NCBI RefSeq assembly: GCF_964340395.1
Contig: NC_135569.1
Span: forward strand, 13,338,019-13,402,018
Length of the DNA stretch: 64,000 bases
Reading direction: 5' to 3'
From: Glandiceps talaboti
Taxonomy: Eukaryota > Hemichordata > Enteropneusta > Spengelidae
This document shows positions 48,007 through 57,767 of the stretch, in pieces. A program made the translations under genes and the position numbers. Below the pieces are notes generated by a model. That model was given only the letters and a program-made list of their open reading frames with translations. It had not been told where the DNA came from and ran no database searches. Every line of letters starts with the position of its first letter. The first letter of the stretch is position 1.

Positions 48007-50241
48007 TTAAGGGCAAATGTTCTCTTCCCATGCTCCAATGGGTTCACAAACCTGCGGGCGGTATCTTGTTATTGATTGACACCATCGGTTATGACACTTT
48101 TTCACCAGGGTGGTGGTCATTTCTTCGAAATCAATCACAATATTATATTCTGTAAACAGTAACCTTGTGCAAACCAGGCGTTCATCTCCCCAGTACAATA
48201 GAAGTTTTTTTCCATTTTTGAAAACTTTTCCTGTCAGGGGCACTGTTGTTTTCTTTTTCAGACAGGACGACACATGTTTGCTACCTTTGCATCTAAACAC
48301 ACATGGAGACATGAGCTTGTTGAAAAAGTCCACTTTCACACGTATGTCTTTGCTTTTCATAGTCAATTCCTGCCAATGACCAGTGCCACCCATGTCAAGT
48401 GAAGATACCGGTATATAATTCTGCCAATGAACAGTGCCACTCATGTCAAGGAGATAAATTGGTATCTTCACTTGCATTAGACATGTTTTGCTGTGCCTGT
48501 CTACCTCGCGATTTGTGAAATACATTTTGCCTAGGAAGACTAGACCAACCGAGGACACGAAAAACATGGACGGGAAATAATCACCTACTTCCACTGGTGG
48601 ATAAGCAATAAGAGTGTTTTTGTTACACAACAAAGGTTCGTCTTCGTCATTCGTTCTTGTTATCACGTCGGTAACACTCCTGTATCTTGAATCAATGCTG
48701 ACCAACTGCACAATAACTTTCATCGAAATAGCATTGGAAGCGTAAACAATGTAGCAGTCGTCCTGATTACAAGGTCCTGGCATGAAACACATTGTCAACG
48801 AAGGTAGGTCTGGGTAAAGAATAATGTTATACTTTAAAAATGGTTTCAATTGCATACAAGAACTAAGATTGTCTTTGATTTTCCAAGGTCCATCTCTGTG
48901 AAGAATGAATATATCACATATGGAACAGATTTGCACCAAGAATAAAACAAATTCCTCAAACAGATGCACTTTCAGAAGCATGTCTTTTGGCAGTCGGTAC
49001 TCGCTAACCCATTCGACTCGTGGTTGCCATTTGTCCCATCCGCGCATCAAAGAGTCGATGTTAACACTGTACAATTTCAAACAGTTTGGGTATAACCTTT
49101 CTCTACTGATGTAGAAAACGCTATTTTGAGAATCGTTGACTTTTAAGTCATAGTCTGTATACAAGAATATTTGTTTTAGATAATGTATTCCGCATGGGAA
49201 CCACCTCTGATATCTTTTATAACCATTGCAATCCCTCATAATGATATAAGGTCCAGCTACTCCAAAGCAATAGAGTGCACGATTTAATGGCCTAGAGTGT
49301 TTCTTTCTATCAACCTCTTTAGTTTCTTGCACAAACTCCCTCAACACTGTTTCTATCAATTGCTTCTTCAAGTTTGTTGGCTCTGTCTTACATATATCTG
49401 CCAAAACCAACTGTGTTGACGCTGGCATGTTTTGGTAGACGGAAAAACGGCCTGTGCTTACTAGAGGTCTCAACAGGTCACAGACTGTGTCAATAATCAT
49501 CATGTCGAACTTTTTGTCATTGGTGTCCAAGTGCAATAGCAATTTGGTTATGCAGTGAATTCCATCAGCATCATCTGCCAGATTGCCACCACAACACTTC
49601 CACCAATTCTGAACTAAATTGAACACGTCTATGTCACAACCTCTGAAACATTTCTTTGTATGCACGAATCTGGATAATACGCTCAGGTCCCAGAGCTGAA
49701 ATAAAACGAAATCATCTTCGGTGAAGTCCTTTTTCGTGTAGATTTTTATCAAACCAGCAATGGTATCTGTCAAATCACTGTAAGTCTCTGACAACCCTTG
49801 CTTGCAGAGTATGGCAAAGTAATCCATCATGGTTTGGGTGTTGTTGGCAAAAAAACAGACACCATAGGGCTTTTCATGTTTGAAGTACACTTGAAGTTCT
49901 TTTTGGAGGTCGTCTATCCAATTCTTCATGCAAAGAAAGTCAGCAACAAAGGTGATATCTGCAAGATTGTCTGGTGTCACATAAATTTTGCACTTTTCAT
50001 TTACGTTCCTGTAGTAGGCCTCGAAACTGAATTTTCTTGTCTGAACGTATGACAAGAACAAATGCCAGTACTTGATATCAAAGTGCACATTTTCGACGTG
50101 ATTATCCAAATAGACAATGTCCTGTCCCAACTCGTAAAACCGTATCAAAGAATCCAAGTAAGGTATTTCTTCTTTCAAAACGGAGGGTAAAACAGTATAT
50201 TTGTTGCCTCCCAGGCGAAGGCAGATTTTTCTCTCCACCAT
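48007..50241 (-). CDS. BTB-BACK-kelch-like protein 1
   Basis: 744 residues from ATG 50241. The N terminus resembles a BTB domain: CLRLGGNKYTVLPSVLKEEIPYLDSLI, then the strand/helix pattern ending FVADFLCMKNWIDDL. It is followed by a BACK-like helical region (about 120-250, with LSRFVHTKKCFRGCDIDVF) and a long C-terminal half with degenerate kelch-like strands ending in LLLYWGDERL. Such proteins act as substrate adaptors for CUL3 ubiquitin ligases. The 50439 gene is a clear paralogue in reverse orientation. A TATATAAACAT lies upstream on the minus strand near 50298. Substrate unknown; both repeats and domains are diverged. Confidence 0.7.
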   Translation of the reverse strand: MVERKICLRLGGNKYTVLPSVLKEEIPYLDSLIRFYELGQDIVYLDNHVENVHFDIKYWHLFLSYVQTRKFSFEAYYRNVNEKCKIYVTPDNLADITFVADFLCMKNWIDDLQKELQVYFKHEKPYGVCFFANNTQTMMDYFAILCKQGLSETYSDLTDTIAGLIKIYTKKDFTEDDFVLFQLWDLSVLSRFVHTKKCFRGCDIDVFNLVQNWWKCCGGNLADDADGIHCITKLLLHLDTNDKKFDMMIIDTVCDLLRPLVSTGRFSVYQNMPASTQLVLADICKTEPTNLKKQLIETVLREFVQETKEVDRKKHSRPLNRALYCFGVAGPYIIMRDCNGYKRYQRWFPCGIHYLKQIFLYTDYDLKVNDSQNSVFYISRERLYPNCLKLYSVNIDSLMRGWDKWQPRVEWVSEYRLPKDMLLKVHLFEEFVLFLVQICSICDIFILHRDGPWKIKDNLSSCMQLKPFLKYNIILYPDLPSLTMCFMPGPCNQDDCYIVYASNAISMKVIVQLVSIDSRYRSVTDVITRTNDEDEPLLCNKNTLIAYPPVEVGDYFPSMFFVSSVGLVFLGKMYFTNREVDRHSKTCLMQVKIPIYLLDMSGTVHWQNYIPVSSLDMGGTGHWQELTMKSKDIRVKVDFFNKLMSPCVFRCKGSKHVSSCLKKKTTVPLTGKVFKNGKKLLLYWGDERLVCTRLLFTEYNIVIDFEEMTTTLVKKCHNRWCQSITRYRPQVCEPIGAWEENICP

Positions 50242-50438
50242 AGTCGTTAAGTCTCTCAGACAACTGACAATTGGCTTCTGAAGAAGAATGACCTCTATGT
50301 TTATATACCCTACGACATCGTGATTTACATGTCACGACCATGCCATCCCATTAAAGTCCTGATGTGACGTCATAACTTTCTTTTCAAAATAGTATAAATG
50401 TCTAGGCCCAACTGCATTCAGTGCTTTCACTAGACGAA
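50242..50438 (+). promoter_or_regulatory. Divergent promoter between the BTB genes
   Basis: 197 bases with a CRE (TGACGTCA) at 50365-50372, a TATAAATG at 50393-50400 facing the plus-strand gene, and a TATATAAAC on the minus strand near 50298 facing the other. Confidence 0.6.
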
Positions 50439-52574
50439 ATGGATCGACAGCATGATATATTTTCTTGCCGTTGTGTTTGCCAAGATCAAGTGTACGACCT
50501 GTCGCTCGAAAACCTGAAAGTGGAAATTCCATATTTGGCAGGACTAATCAATTTCAACCAATTGGAGACACGACAATGTGGCTCTGGTGTATTGGTACTG
50601 GAATCTATGTTTGAGGCCTCCCCTTTTCCAGTCGAATACTGGCACTTGTTCTTGTCATTCATTGAAAGAAAAGAGATTGTCATGTCTGCTTCTGGTGATT
50701 CTGGCCAAAAGACGTCCATTACTCTCGAGAACATTGGTGATGTTACCACTGCTGCTGACTACCTGAACATGACAGGGTGGCTGGAAAGACTCGCGCATTA
50801 TTTACTGAAAAATTTCGACAGTGAGTTAATCACGAGTTACAGTGAGTACAGTACATTTGAAAAAATGGTCTACTTCTTCAAAGTACTTTGTGACTTGCCG
50901 GCAATGAACGATGACCTGCTAGATGTTGTGGCTGGCCATCTGGCTGTGTTTGCTAGTCATTTTGTCGACACAAGCAGAGTATCGAATTCTTGGTGTTGGG
51001 AGCATATCTCTCGTTTTGTGCAGCGGAAGAAGAAGTTAAAAGGAAACGATGTTGGCGTGTTTTACATGGTCAGGGATTGGTTGAAAAGTAGTGTAGAAGT
51101 AAGAAAAATAGACCCATTGCAAGCCTGTGTGTTGCTTTTCTGTATCTCAAGAGATAAAGATGCCCTCATTGGTGATAAGGTGTTTCAGACCGTGTGTGAC
51201 ATGCTAAAGCCACTGGCACTTGATGCCCGTTCTCTATTAGCCAGTAAAATGTCTCCGCCCATGCAAAATGTCTTGACATCAGTCCAAGCCATAGAAAGCA
51301 TGGAGGCTAAGGAGGAATTAACAAATGCACTCGTCCATGCTTTTGCCAAAGAAACAAAGTCTCGTACTCAGGACGAAACAACTGCTCCAATAGATTGTAC
51401 TACCTATAGGGTGGGCATTGGAGAAAACAGCTTTGTACAGATTAGTGATTCACATGGCAGAACTAATGAGGACACTTATTTTAGAGAAATGCCAATGGAC
51501 ACAAGTTACCGATGGAGAGTAAAAAGATTTAAAAGGTTTGATTTCAAGGTGGTTTCCGGAAACAGAATGTTCTTTATTGATGCAAGTGTAATAATATATT
51601 ACGAAAAAGTGTGTATGCTGTTTGTTATATATGCTGGGCCTTTGCCATGTTCCAATAATCCTCGTAATGGTTTGAATTGGGAATTCCTTTTTTGTGAAAG
51701 GTACCGCAACGCTAAGGTCGTTGATCCTTTCGTGAGAATATACAGTTATGACAAATTTGTTCTGATTCCAGAACCCTTTAGTTACCATCTTATTGTAATG
51801 CACTGCAATGGGCCTTGGAAAACGGAAAAGGATGGTTGCATTACATCCAGATCGCACTACAAATACGAATCTGGCATATGTGATGATGTTTGCAGGAGAA
51901 GCATATGCATCATGCCCGTACCCTCTTCTGCAGGGTCTTGCAAAATTGTATATGCAAGTGATGCCAACTCTAGAGAAATAGATATAGATATTATTGCTGT
52001 GAGCCAAATACACAGAAACAATGAGGACATTATCAGTCATGGAAAGGAGCCTTTCAATTGCATTGACGAAGACTGGATAAGTTATCCACCCCTCCCGAAT
52101 GGCTATTATTTCCCGTCACTGCATTATGTGCCCAATGTGGGACTAGTGTGTATTGGTTCAATGGAAATGGAGGAAAGGGTTATTTCCCCTCAGCTTAGTG
52201 AGATACTCATAAGCATGCCAGTGTTTGCCATGCAGAACACTGAATTGAATGACTGGAAAGAGGTTAAGTTGCAGGTCAAAGGGGCTCATATTGGCAAAGA
52301 CGATTTGAACATGCTGTACAAGGATAACATAAATCAAAGCAGGCATTGTAATGCTCCAATGGTCGGTAAAGCCTATAAAGATGGTCGACTTCTCCTTTAT
52401 GGAGGAGACGAAGAACTGGGACCTTTGAGCACTCTCTTCTGGAGCTTTGACATTCTAATAGATTTCAACAAAAACACACTTGAGCTATTGAAGAGAGGAG
52501 GTTCTTGTAATGGCCTATTTGTTGATAACTTGCATGGGCCCGAACCCATTGACTGCTTTGATTACAAACTTTAA
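50439..52574 (+). CDS. BTB-BACK-kelch-like protein 2
   Basis: 711 residues from ATG 50439; the frame opens six codons earlier without ATG. It is paralogous to the 48007 gene along its length: N-terminal CRCVCQDQVYDLSLENLKVEIPYLAGLI, a BACK-like region with ISRFVQRKKKLKGNDVGVF, and a C-terminal LLLYGGDEEL...DILIDF. Sequence divergence is large, but spacing is well kept. It is probably a second CUL3-type adaptor with different substrate specificity. Its 3' end is duplicated as a fragment at 47.8-48.0 kb. AATAATTTATTTT-type AT-rich sequence follows the stop. Confidence 0.7.
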   Translation: MDRQHDIFSCRCVCQDQVYDLSLENLKVEIPYLAGLINFNQLETRQCGSGVLVLESMFEASPFPVEYWHLFLSFIERKEIVMSASGDSGQKTSITLENIGDVTTAADYLNMTGWLERLAHYLLKNFDSELITSYSEYSTFEKMVYFFKVLCDLPAMNDDLLDVVAGHLAVFASHFVDTSRVSNSWCWEHISRFVQRKKKLKGNDVGVFYMVRDWLKSSVEVRKIDPLQACVLLFCISRDKDALIGDKVFQTVCDMLKPLALDARSLLASKMSPPMQNVLTSVQAIESMEAKEELTNALVHAFAKETKSRTQDETTAPIDCTTYRVGIGENSFVQISDSHGRTNEDTYFREMPMDTSYRWRVKRFKRFDFKVVSGNRMFFIDASVIIYYEKVCMLFVIYAGPLPCSNNPRNGLNWEFLFCERYRNAKVVDPFVRIYSYDKFVLIPEPFSYHLIVMHCNGPWKTEKDGCITSRSHYKYESGICDDVCRRSICIMPVPSSAGSCKIVYASDANSREIDIDIIAVSQIHRNNEDIISHGKEPFNCIDEDWISYPPLPNGYYFPSLHYVPNVGLVCIGSMEMEERVISPQLSEILISMPVFAMQNTELNDWKEVKLQVKGAHIGKDDLNMLYKDNINQSRHCNAPMVGKAYKDGRLLLYGGDEELGPLSTLFWSFDILIDFNKNTLELLKRGGSCNGLFVDNLHGPEPIDCFDYKL

Positions 52575-52659
52575 ACATGACCAACGAAAGGAAATGATAA
52601 TAAACTTGATGATTAACAACAAATAATTTATTTTCGTATTGTTTTTTGTCCTTTTACAG

Positions 52660-53105
52660 TAATGTGTCACATGAGTTCTTTACTTCACAAATTGAATTAT
52701 GGGAGTTTTAATTGTCACGAAACAATTCTGTGTCCAATGAATTGTGGGAGTTTTATAAGGGTCAATTTAAACATGCAAAAATGTGGGGTTTTTAAAAAAT
52801 CTACACACCCAACCGCTAACGACTGAAAATATTGTTGGAAAAAAAGTCTACACAGCCATGTTAACTAAAAACTGTTAAATTCTAATTTGCATATATGTCA
52901 TGTGACCAAAAAGTCCTGTGAACACCAAGATAGAATCGGACAAATTGCACATGCTCTCTTACTGGTAGACATTTCATCCCTGGTTACAAAACTGATTTTT
53001 TAGCATTGAACTGATATTCATTGTTTTCAGTCAGGATACCAAAAAATAAGTCTACTATGAGAGCTTTGATGGAAATGTAATTGAAAACCGAAAACGAATA
53101 ATGCC
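52660..53105 (+). repeat. Long direct repeat, copy 1
   Basis: Begins with a partial 279-base monomer (AAGGGTCAATTTAAACATG near 52758, octamer near 52887) and continues with unique sequence (around AGATAGAATCGGACAAATTG, then AAGTCTACTATGAGAGCTTT) shared with 54510-54970. No gene is seen in 52575-53379 apart from this. Confidence 0.85.
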
Positions 53106-53379
53106 GTTGGTTAGTGACAGCAAGGGAAGGGTTCCAGATTATCTATGATGTTTCAATAAAATTGAATATGTGTAGAATGGCACTGAGAAAAAATATTTCT
53201 GGAAGCTCATTTCTGCAACGCTGCGTTCTTCCAGGAGTAAAGACATGTTATGTATTACAGATGCAATGAGTGTATGTGTATAATTACAAATATGCAATAT
53301 TATTTTGGTTTGAATAACAATTTATTGAACCAATAAACAAAGAACAAACAAACAATGGAGACTCTTAATTGTTCATTCT

Positions 53380-54156
53380 TCATTCACTATCTAATTCTGT
53401 CTCACTGTTGTCTTCTTCCGAAACACTTGCTACAGGCAGCATCTCGAACTTGAATTTATTTAGGAACACAGCATTTTCAGGCACTGCCATGAAGTCGATA
53501 TTGCATCTCGAGTCGCTGTAGAAGTCTTCACCAAGGCCGTTCCTGCAATCGTAGGTACAAGCGGGAATGTGATCCAACCCGATGATGTGATGTGAGAAAT
53601 AGACTGAATCACGATGTGACATTGCAAAGAACTGGTTTTGGGTTTCCGTCAGCAGTGCTACACGATACACCACGAAATGATATTTCAGCTTCTCTGAGTA
53701 CGTGACATCTCCGATGACCAAAACTGCCACAATCTTGTCCACCTCTTGTTCTCTTGTAGAGTGGAATGTCTGATTGAGTTTCCTATAGATCCCATGGCTC
53801 AGATGGGGCAAAAGCCAAGTGTTTGTCGTCTTGTTCAAGCCACAGGAGAGGGTGAAAGGATTTTCGTACAACTTTCCATTGCTTGACATTACGAAATCAC
53901 CATATCTGTTCATAAAGCATTCGACTTTTGTACCTTTAAATGCCTCGGTGACAATCAAATCTTCCTCCCCTTCAATGTCTGTACACTGAACCATCGATGG
54001 TGATGCCATGTCTCTGATAACTGTGTCAAGATAAGGGATTTGTCCTCCAGGAGCATGCTTTGAAAGTAGACCGCTTTTCTTAGCAGTTTCCAATTCTGCT
54101 GCATGATGATATGTGCAGAAAAACATGTCCTGGTATTTTCGCTGTTGATCCATCAT
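53380..54156 (-). CDS. Hypothetical protein, 258 aa
   Basis: Two adjacent ATGs (54156, 54153). The N terminus has HAPGGQIPYLDTVIRD, resembling the EIPYLDSLI step of the neighbouring BTB proteins, but the rest does not look like BTB-BACK. It is mostly beta-rich, with 6-8 cysteines and an acidic tail. No signal peptide. The gene lies between the two copies of a long direct repeat, so it may have been inserted or duplicated as a unit. Function unknown. Confidence 0.5.
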   Translation of the reverse strand: MMDQQRKYQDMFFCTYHHAAELETAKKSGLLSKHAPGGQIPYLDTVIRDMASPSMVQCTDIEGEEDLIVTEAFKGTKVECFMNRYGDFVMSSNGKLYENPFTLSCGLNKTTNTWLLPHLSHGIYRKLNQTFHSTREQEVDKIVAVLVIGDVTYSEKLKYHFVVYRVALLTETQNQFFAMSHRDSVYFSHHIIGLDHIPACTYDCRNGLGEDFYSDSRCNIDFMAVPENAVFLNKFKFEMLPVASVSEEDNSETELDSE

Positions 54157-54199
54157 GTTGATTGAGTGAGCGAAAAAGTCAAATGGTTGCCCAAGATGG

Positions 54200-54490
54200 T
54201 TGACCTTACAAATTTATACTTTTCACCAAACAAAACTGTGACGTCACATTTCAATGGCATGAAGTAAACCATGACGTCAAGTACAAAAAAAATGACCTTA
54301 CAAATGTATACTTTTCCCCAAAGAAAACTATGACATCACATTTCAATGGCATTAGGTCATGACGTCAAGTACAAAAAAAAAAGTTTATACTTTTCCCCCA
54401 AAGAAAACTATGACGTCACATTTCAATGGCATTAGGTCATGAAGTACATCCACCATAAAAAAGAACAAGATAAAATTGTGACGTCATAGT
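54200..54490 (+). promoter_or_regulatory. Tandem CRE-containing repeats
   Basis: Three tandem units of about 85-90 bases (near 54203, 54295 and 54384), each with a TTTATACTTTT-like stretch. CRE sites TGACGTCA are at 54239-54246, 54272-54279, 54360-54367 and 54411-54418; another is at 54479-54486. They lie upstream of the minus-strand gene ending at 53380 and are likely its promoter. Confidence 0.6.
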
Positions 54491-54509
54491 TTTCTTTTGT
54501 CTTAACCTA

Positions 54510-54970
54510 CATCGTTGGAGTTTTTTACTTCACAAAACAATTGGAATGAATTATGGGAGTTTTAATTGTCACAAAACAATTCTATGTCCAATGAATTGTG
54601 GGAGTTTTATAAGGGTCAATTTAAACATGCAAAAATGTGGGGTTTTTAAAAAATCTACACACCCACCCACTAGCGACTGAAAAATTTTTGGAAAAAAAAG
54701 TCTACACACCCATGTTAAAAAAAACTATCAAATTCTAATTTGCATATATGTCATGTGACCAAAAAGTCCTGTGTACACCAAGATAGAATCGGACAAATTG
54801 TGTGTTAGTGAATCGAAATGGAACATGCTTTCTTACTGGTAGACATTTCATCCCTGGTTACAAAGCATTGAACTGATATTCATTGTTTTAAGTCAGGATA
54901 CCAAAAAATAAGTCTACTATGAGAGCTTTGATGGAAATGTAATTGAAAACCGAAAACGTATAATTCCATA
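54510..54970 (+). repeat. Long direct repeat, copy 2
   Basis: Same orientation and order as 52660-53105, with small indels (for example TGTGTTAGTGAATCGAAATG present only here). Includes a partial 279-base monomer with AAGGGTCAATTTAAACATG near 54610. Confidence 0.85.
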
Positions 54971-55036
54971 GTTTCCTGTAGGAGTCTGAAATGAGTGTAT
55001 TTATGCATATGTCATTGTCCTAAACAAACATGAAGA

Positions 55037-55777
55037 ATGCTTTCAAGAGTAGTGTTTGATGACATCATAGAATGTTTGACTGATGATCCATTTAATTTGA
55101 AACCTGTGCATGATGTTCAGAACATAGGGGATAATGTATTTGTAATCTACTTTGTCATTGGTGCCTCTACAAATGCTGGTGTCAGAAAGTGTGATGTCAA
55201 ATGCCTTTGTGATTACTTGGTTTCCTTGGAAGACTTGTATGCTGTTTGTTTCAACATCTATGTTCTCAGAGCCGAAAAACAGAACAATCTCGTGTTGTGC
55301 ATGAACATTGCTTCCAAAGACTACTTTTCAGACGAGGATGGAGACAACTTGGCAAGTAAACGGTTGGGCGACAGAGATTTCGTCAGCGTCATAGAGAACA
55401 CCGTGGGTGGCAGAGTCACACAGTACAACACCGTTTCTCTTCATGAAATGGGAGGGTCATCGAAATTCTATAAAGTTAAAGTAACACTTGATGGACAGGG
55501 CTATAATTTATGCAATTCAATGCACAAACTTAACAAACACTTTGACTGGGAGTACAGTTGTTGTCTCGTTGACGACTTTTATCACATGGACCGAAATTCG
55601 TTGACGTTTTATATACAATGGACTGAATATGACAAGGGTGACAAGGATGAAGTCGACACTCAACATTCCAGTACAGATGCTTTTCCGTGGTCCCTACTAT
55701 TTACTTTGATGCTTTTACCACTCATAACTATTGCGTGGTTGTATTTTTACCAGACACGTCACGTTCATGTCTTTTGA
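55037..55777 (+). CDS. Tail-anchored membrane protein, 246 aa
   Basis: ATG 55037; another ATG at 55030 is out of frame and ends after nine codons. A soluble N-terminal domain of about 215 residues with 8-10 cysteines is followed by one hydrophobic segment near 222-240 (WSLLFTLMLLPLITIAWLYFY) and six or so residues. There is no signal peptide, so it is probably inserted post-translationally with the domain in the cytosol. No family recognised. It could be a tegument-to-envelope linker or an organelle-targeted regulator; nothing decides. Confidence 0.55.
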   Translation: MLSRVVFDDIIECLTDDPFNLKPVHDVQNIGDNVFVIYFVIGASTNAGVRKCDVKCLCDYLVSLEDLYAVCFNIYVLRAEKQNNLVLCMNIASKDYFSDEDGDNLASKRLGDRDFVSVIENTVGGRVTQYNTVSLHEMGGSSKFYKVKVTLDGQGYNLCNSMHKLNKHFDWEYSCCLVDDFYHMDRNSLTFYIQWTEYDKGDKDEVDTQHSSTDAFPWSLLFTLMLLPLITIAWLYFYQTRHVHVF

Positions 55778-55823
55778 ATTGAATGAAAACGCAGATCCCA
55801 CTTCAAAGTGAGACATTTTGGCT

Positions 55824-56996
55824 ATGGCTTTCTTTCAGACTTGTTTGCAGCGTGTGTTGTTGTCTTTGCCAGGGACACAACTTGATCAATTGCAAGTGGA
55901 GGTGTTTTTGGCTGGCATATTGCAATGCCAAGGCAATAAGAAAGAGACAACAGATATCCGAAACTGCAGAGAGGGTAGACAGCTGGTCAAACTCATAGTG
56001 TCCGAGTTACAAGGGCTTGTGAAAGAGAAAATCGATGACAACACTCCTATTCATCCCCACTGGGTCAGACTAATGGTGTTGAAGATGTTTTACAAACAAT
56101 CTGTTCACCCTGCGTGTATGTTTTATCATGCCTGGCTAGATAAAGATGTGTCTGTCGGGCAACATAAACTGGATTGTTTGATTAGTACACACTTGAAACC
56201 GAAATCGTACTTGTATCCCCTGCCACAATTCAAAACAAGCAGATGGAAAAGTGTAATGCCAATTACTCGCGTGGCAAAGTGCATCGACCTATGTAAACTG
56301 CTTCTCAATAAACTGCCTAAAGTGGCACCTGTTAGACTACCATTATTGTTGAAGTTGGTCTATGAGAGGTATGTTTGGCAGTGGCCACTCGATGTCCTTG
56401 TGTGTTATCCCAAGACAGTCAAGCACCAGACTTTCTTGCGAGCACTGGTTCATCTCAGACAACAAATACTCCATTACGATTCGAGGGGGGTTGCAATGAC
56501 AATACATAAAATGACAGTTAGGCAAAAGAGATTGGTCAAGACACTTTTGCTTTTGCACAGACGTGCCTTTCAGATCAAGTTCGTGTACGACATGGACCCC
56601 AGGGTGCTGTCTAAGCTTTCAAGCAGCAGAAATTCACCAGACGAGGAATGGAAACTATACGTGGCCCATCACACGAGTGTTATCCAGTGTCGTCATTGCT
56701 ATGCTGTGCTTACTTGTTTGAATATAAAGAACAGAGCTCCCCGCTATGTCTACTATCTCCACGAAGACACCCTTGAACCCAGATGTGGACGATGTCATTC
56801 GTCTCGTCTCGTTAAAAGACCCTTATTTGATCCCAGACACGGTGTTGCCTGTTACATAGAACAACCCGATTTTCCAACTATCAGAGTGTGTCGAGGTGGT
56901 AATAACCCAGAGTGTTACAATTTGACAGCTCTGGACAGCGGTCTGTGTGGACCATGTTCCAGTAGTATTCCAGTTGACAAACAAATAAACCAATAA
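55824..56996 (+). CDS. Zinc-ribbon-like protein, ~390 aa
   Basis: From ATG 55824; the frame opens two codons earlier without ATG. It starts 46 bases after the tail-anchored protein stop. The N-terminal two thirds is helical and basic. The C-terminal third has paired cysteines: CRHC (about 291), CGRC (about 326), a Cys-Cys step near NNPECYN, and CGPC near the end, giving a probable zinc-binding region. Herpesvirus packaging protein UL32 also has several CxxC motifs, and counterparts in this virus are otherwise missing, but the similarity is only of that general kind. The ATTCATTC run that follows is noted separately. Confidence 0.55.
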   Translation: MAFFQTCLQRVLLSLPGTQLDQLQVEVFLAGILQCQGNKKETTDIRNCREGRQLVKLIVSELQGLVKEKIDDNTPIHPHWVRLMVLKMFYKQSVHPACMFYHAWLDKDVSVGQHKLDCLISTHLKPKSYLYPLPQFKTSRWKSVMPITRVAKCIDLCKLLLNKLPKVAPVRLPLLLKLVYERYVWQWPLDVLVCYPKTVKHQTFLRALVHLRQQILHYDSRGVAMTIHKMTVRQKRLVKTLLLLHRRAFQIKFVYDMDPRVLSKLSSSRNSPDEEWKLYVAHHTSVIQCRHCYAVLTCLNIKNRAPRYVYYLHEDTLEPRCGRCHSSRLVKRPLFDPRHGVACYIEQPDFPTIRVCRGGNNPECYNLTALDSGLCGPCSSSIPVDKQINQ

Positions 56997-56997
56997 A

Positions 56998-57047
56998 TCC
57001 ATTCATTCATTCATTCATCCATCTATCCATCCATCCATCCATCCATC
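56998..57047 (+). repeat. CATT/CATC tetranucleotide run
   Basis: About 12 imperfect copies of CATT, then CATC, after the stop of the zinc-ribbon-like gene. Confidence 0.8.
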
Positions 57048-57086
57048 AATTAAAAATAAATTAAACCGTCATTTAATCAATAAAAA

Positions 57087-57728
57087 CTATTTCACTTTAT
57101 TTTTTTCTGAGTGTGTTTCTTTGCTGTCTGTAGAAACTGTGCAAACTGTAGGTGCTTCTAATAGTTTGGCTTCCAAGGCCTCTTGCCGTATGTCTTGTAC
57201 TGTTTCTAAATGTGCCCCATTCTCATCATCATTGTCGGTGTCACTTTCATCCAACATTTCTTGCCAAATCTCTTGTGTCATGTTACTTGCATGACGCAGT
57301 TTTTCCAACCTTTTCGATATGTGCATGGCTTTCCTGGGTGGACACTGTTTGACTTCCTTTGTCAGTTCCTTGATTTCACTGTATATGTCTCTAGACTTCA
57401 ATTGGCGCAGGAAACTTTTACTGTTCCTGATCTCTTCTTGCTGCATGTCTATCGATAACTCTTCTAGTTGTAATTGTCTCTTCATGAGTTTGTCTAGCAA
57501 AGCCACATTCATTGTCGCCATTCTATTGTGAAGTGCAGTCATAAATGTACAGCTACTTTTTTCAGTATCAAGAGCAAGGGCAACAACCTTTCTACCCATC
57601 TCTTCCACTCGCTCTTCGTTTGAAGAGCGTAGTAGTGCTAATTCTCTCTTCTTCGAAATTTCCGTCAGGCGACGTTCTTCTTCCTTCTTGACCTTCTTTT
57701 TCCTTTTCTGTTTTCCAAACGAAAACAT
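57087..57728 (-). CDS. Coiled-coil protein, 213 aa
   Basis: From ATG 57728. The N terminus is very basic (KQKRKKKVKKEEERR), followed by heptad-like helices throughout and an acidic C-terminal third (DESDTDNDDENGA). Soluble, no signal peptide. Divergent from the membrane protein at 57768, only 39 bases away. It may be a structural tegument or scaffold-type protein; no family recognised. Confidence 0.6.
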   Translation of the reverse strand: MFSFGKQKRKKKVKKEEERRLTEISKKRELALLRSSNEERVEEMGRKVVALALDTEKSSCTFMTALHNRMATMNVALLDKLMKRQLQLEELSIDMQQEEIRNSKSFLRQLKSRDIYSEIKELTKEVKQCPPRKAMHISKRLEKLRHASNMTQEIWQEMLDESDTDNDDENGAHLETVQDIRQEALEAKLLEAPTVCTVSTDSKETHSEKNKVK

Positions 57729-57767
57729 TGTATTGCTTGCTTACTTGCAAAAAAAACCTAAACATTT

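Noticed and set aside
47693-48010. 105-codon plus-strand frame
   Set aside because: It joins repeat sequence to a decayed BTB gene end; its coding look comes from that remnant.
53380-54156. Third BTB-BACK protein
   Set aside because: Only a short N-terminal IPYLD-like segment is shared; the BACK and kelch-like parts are absent.
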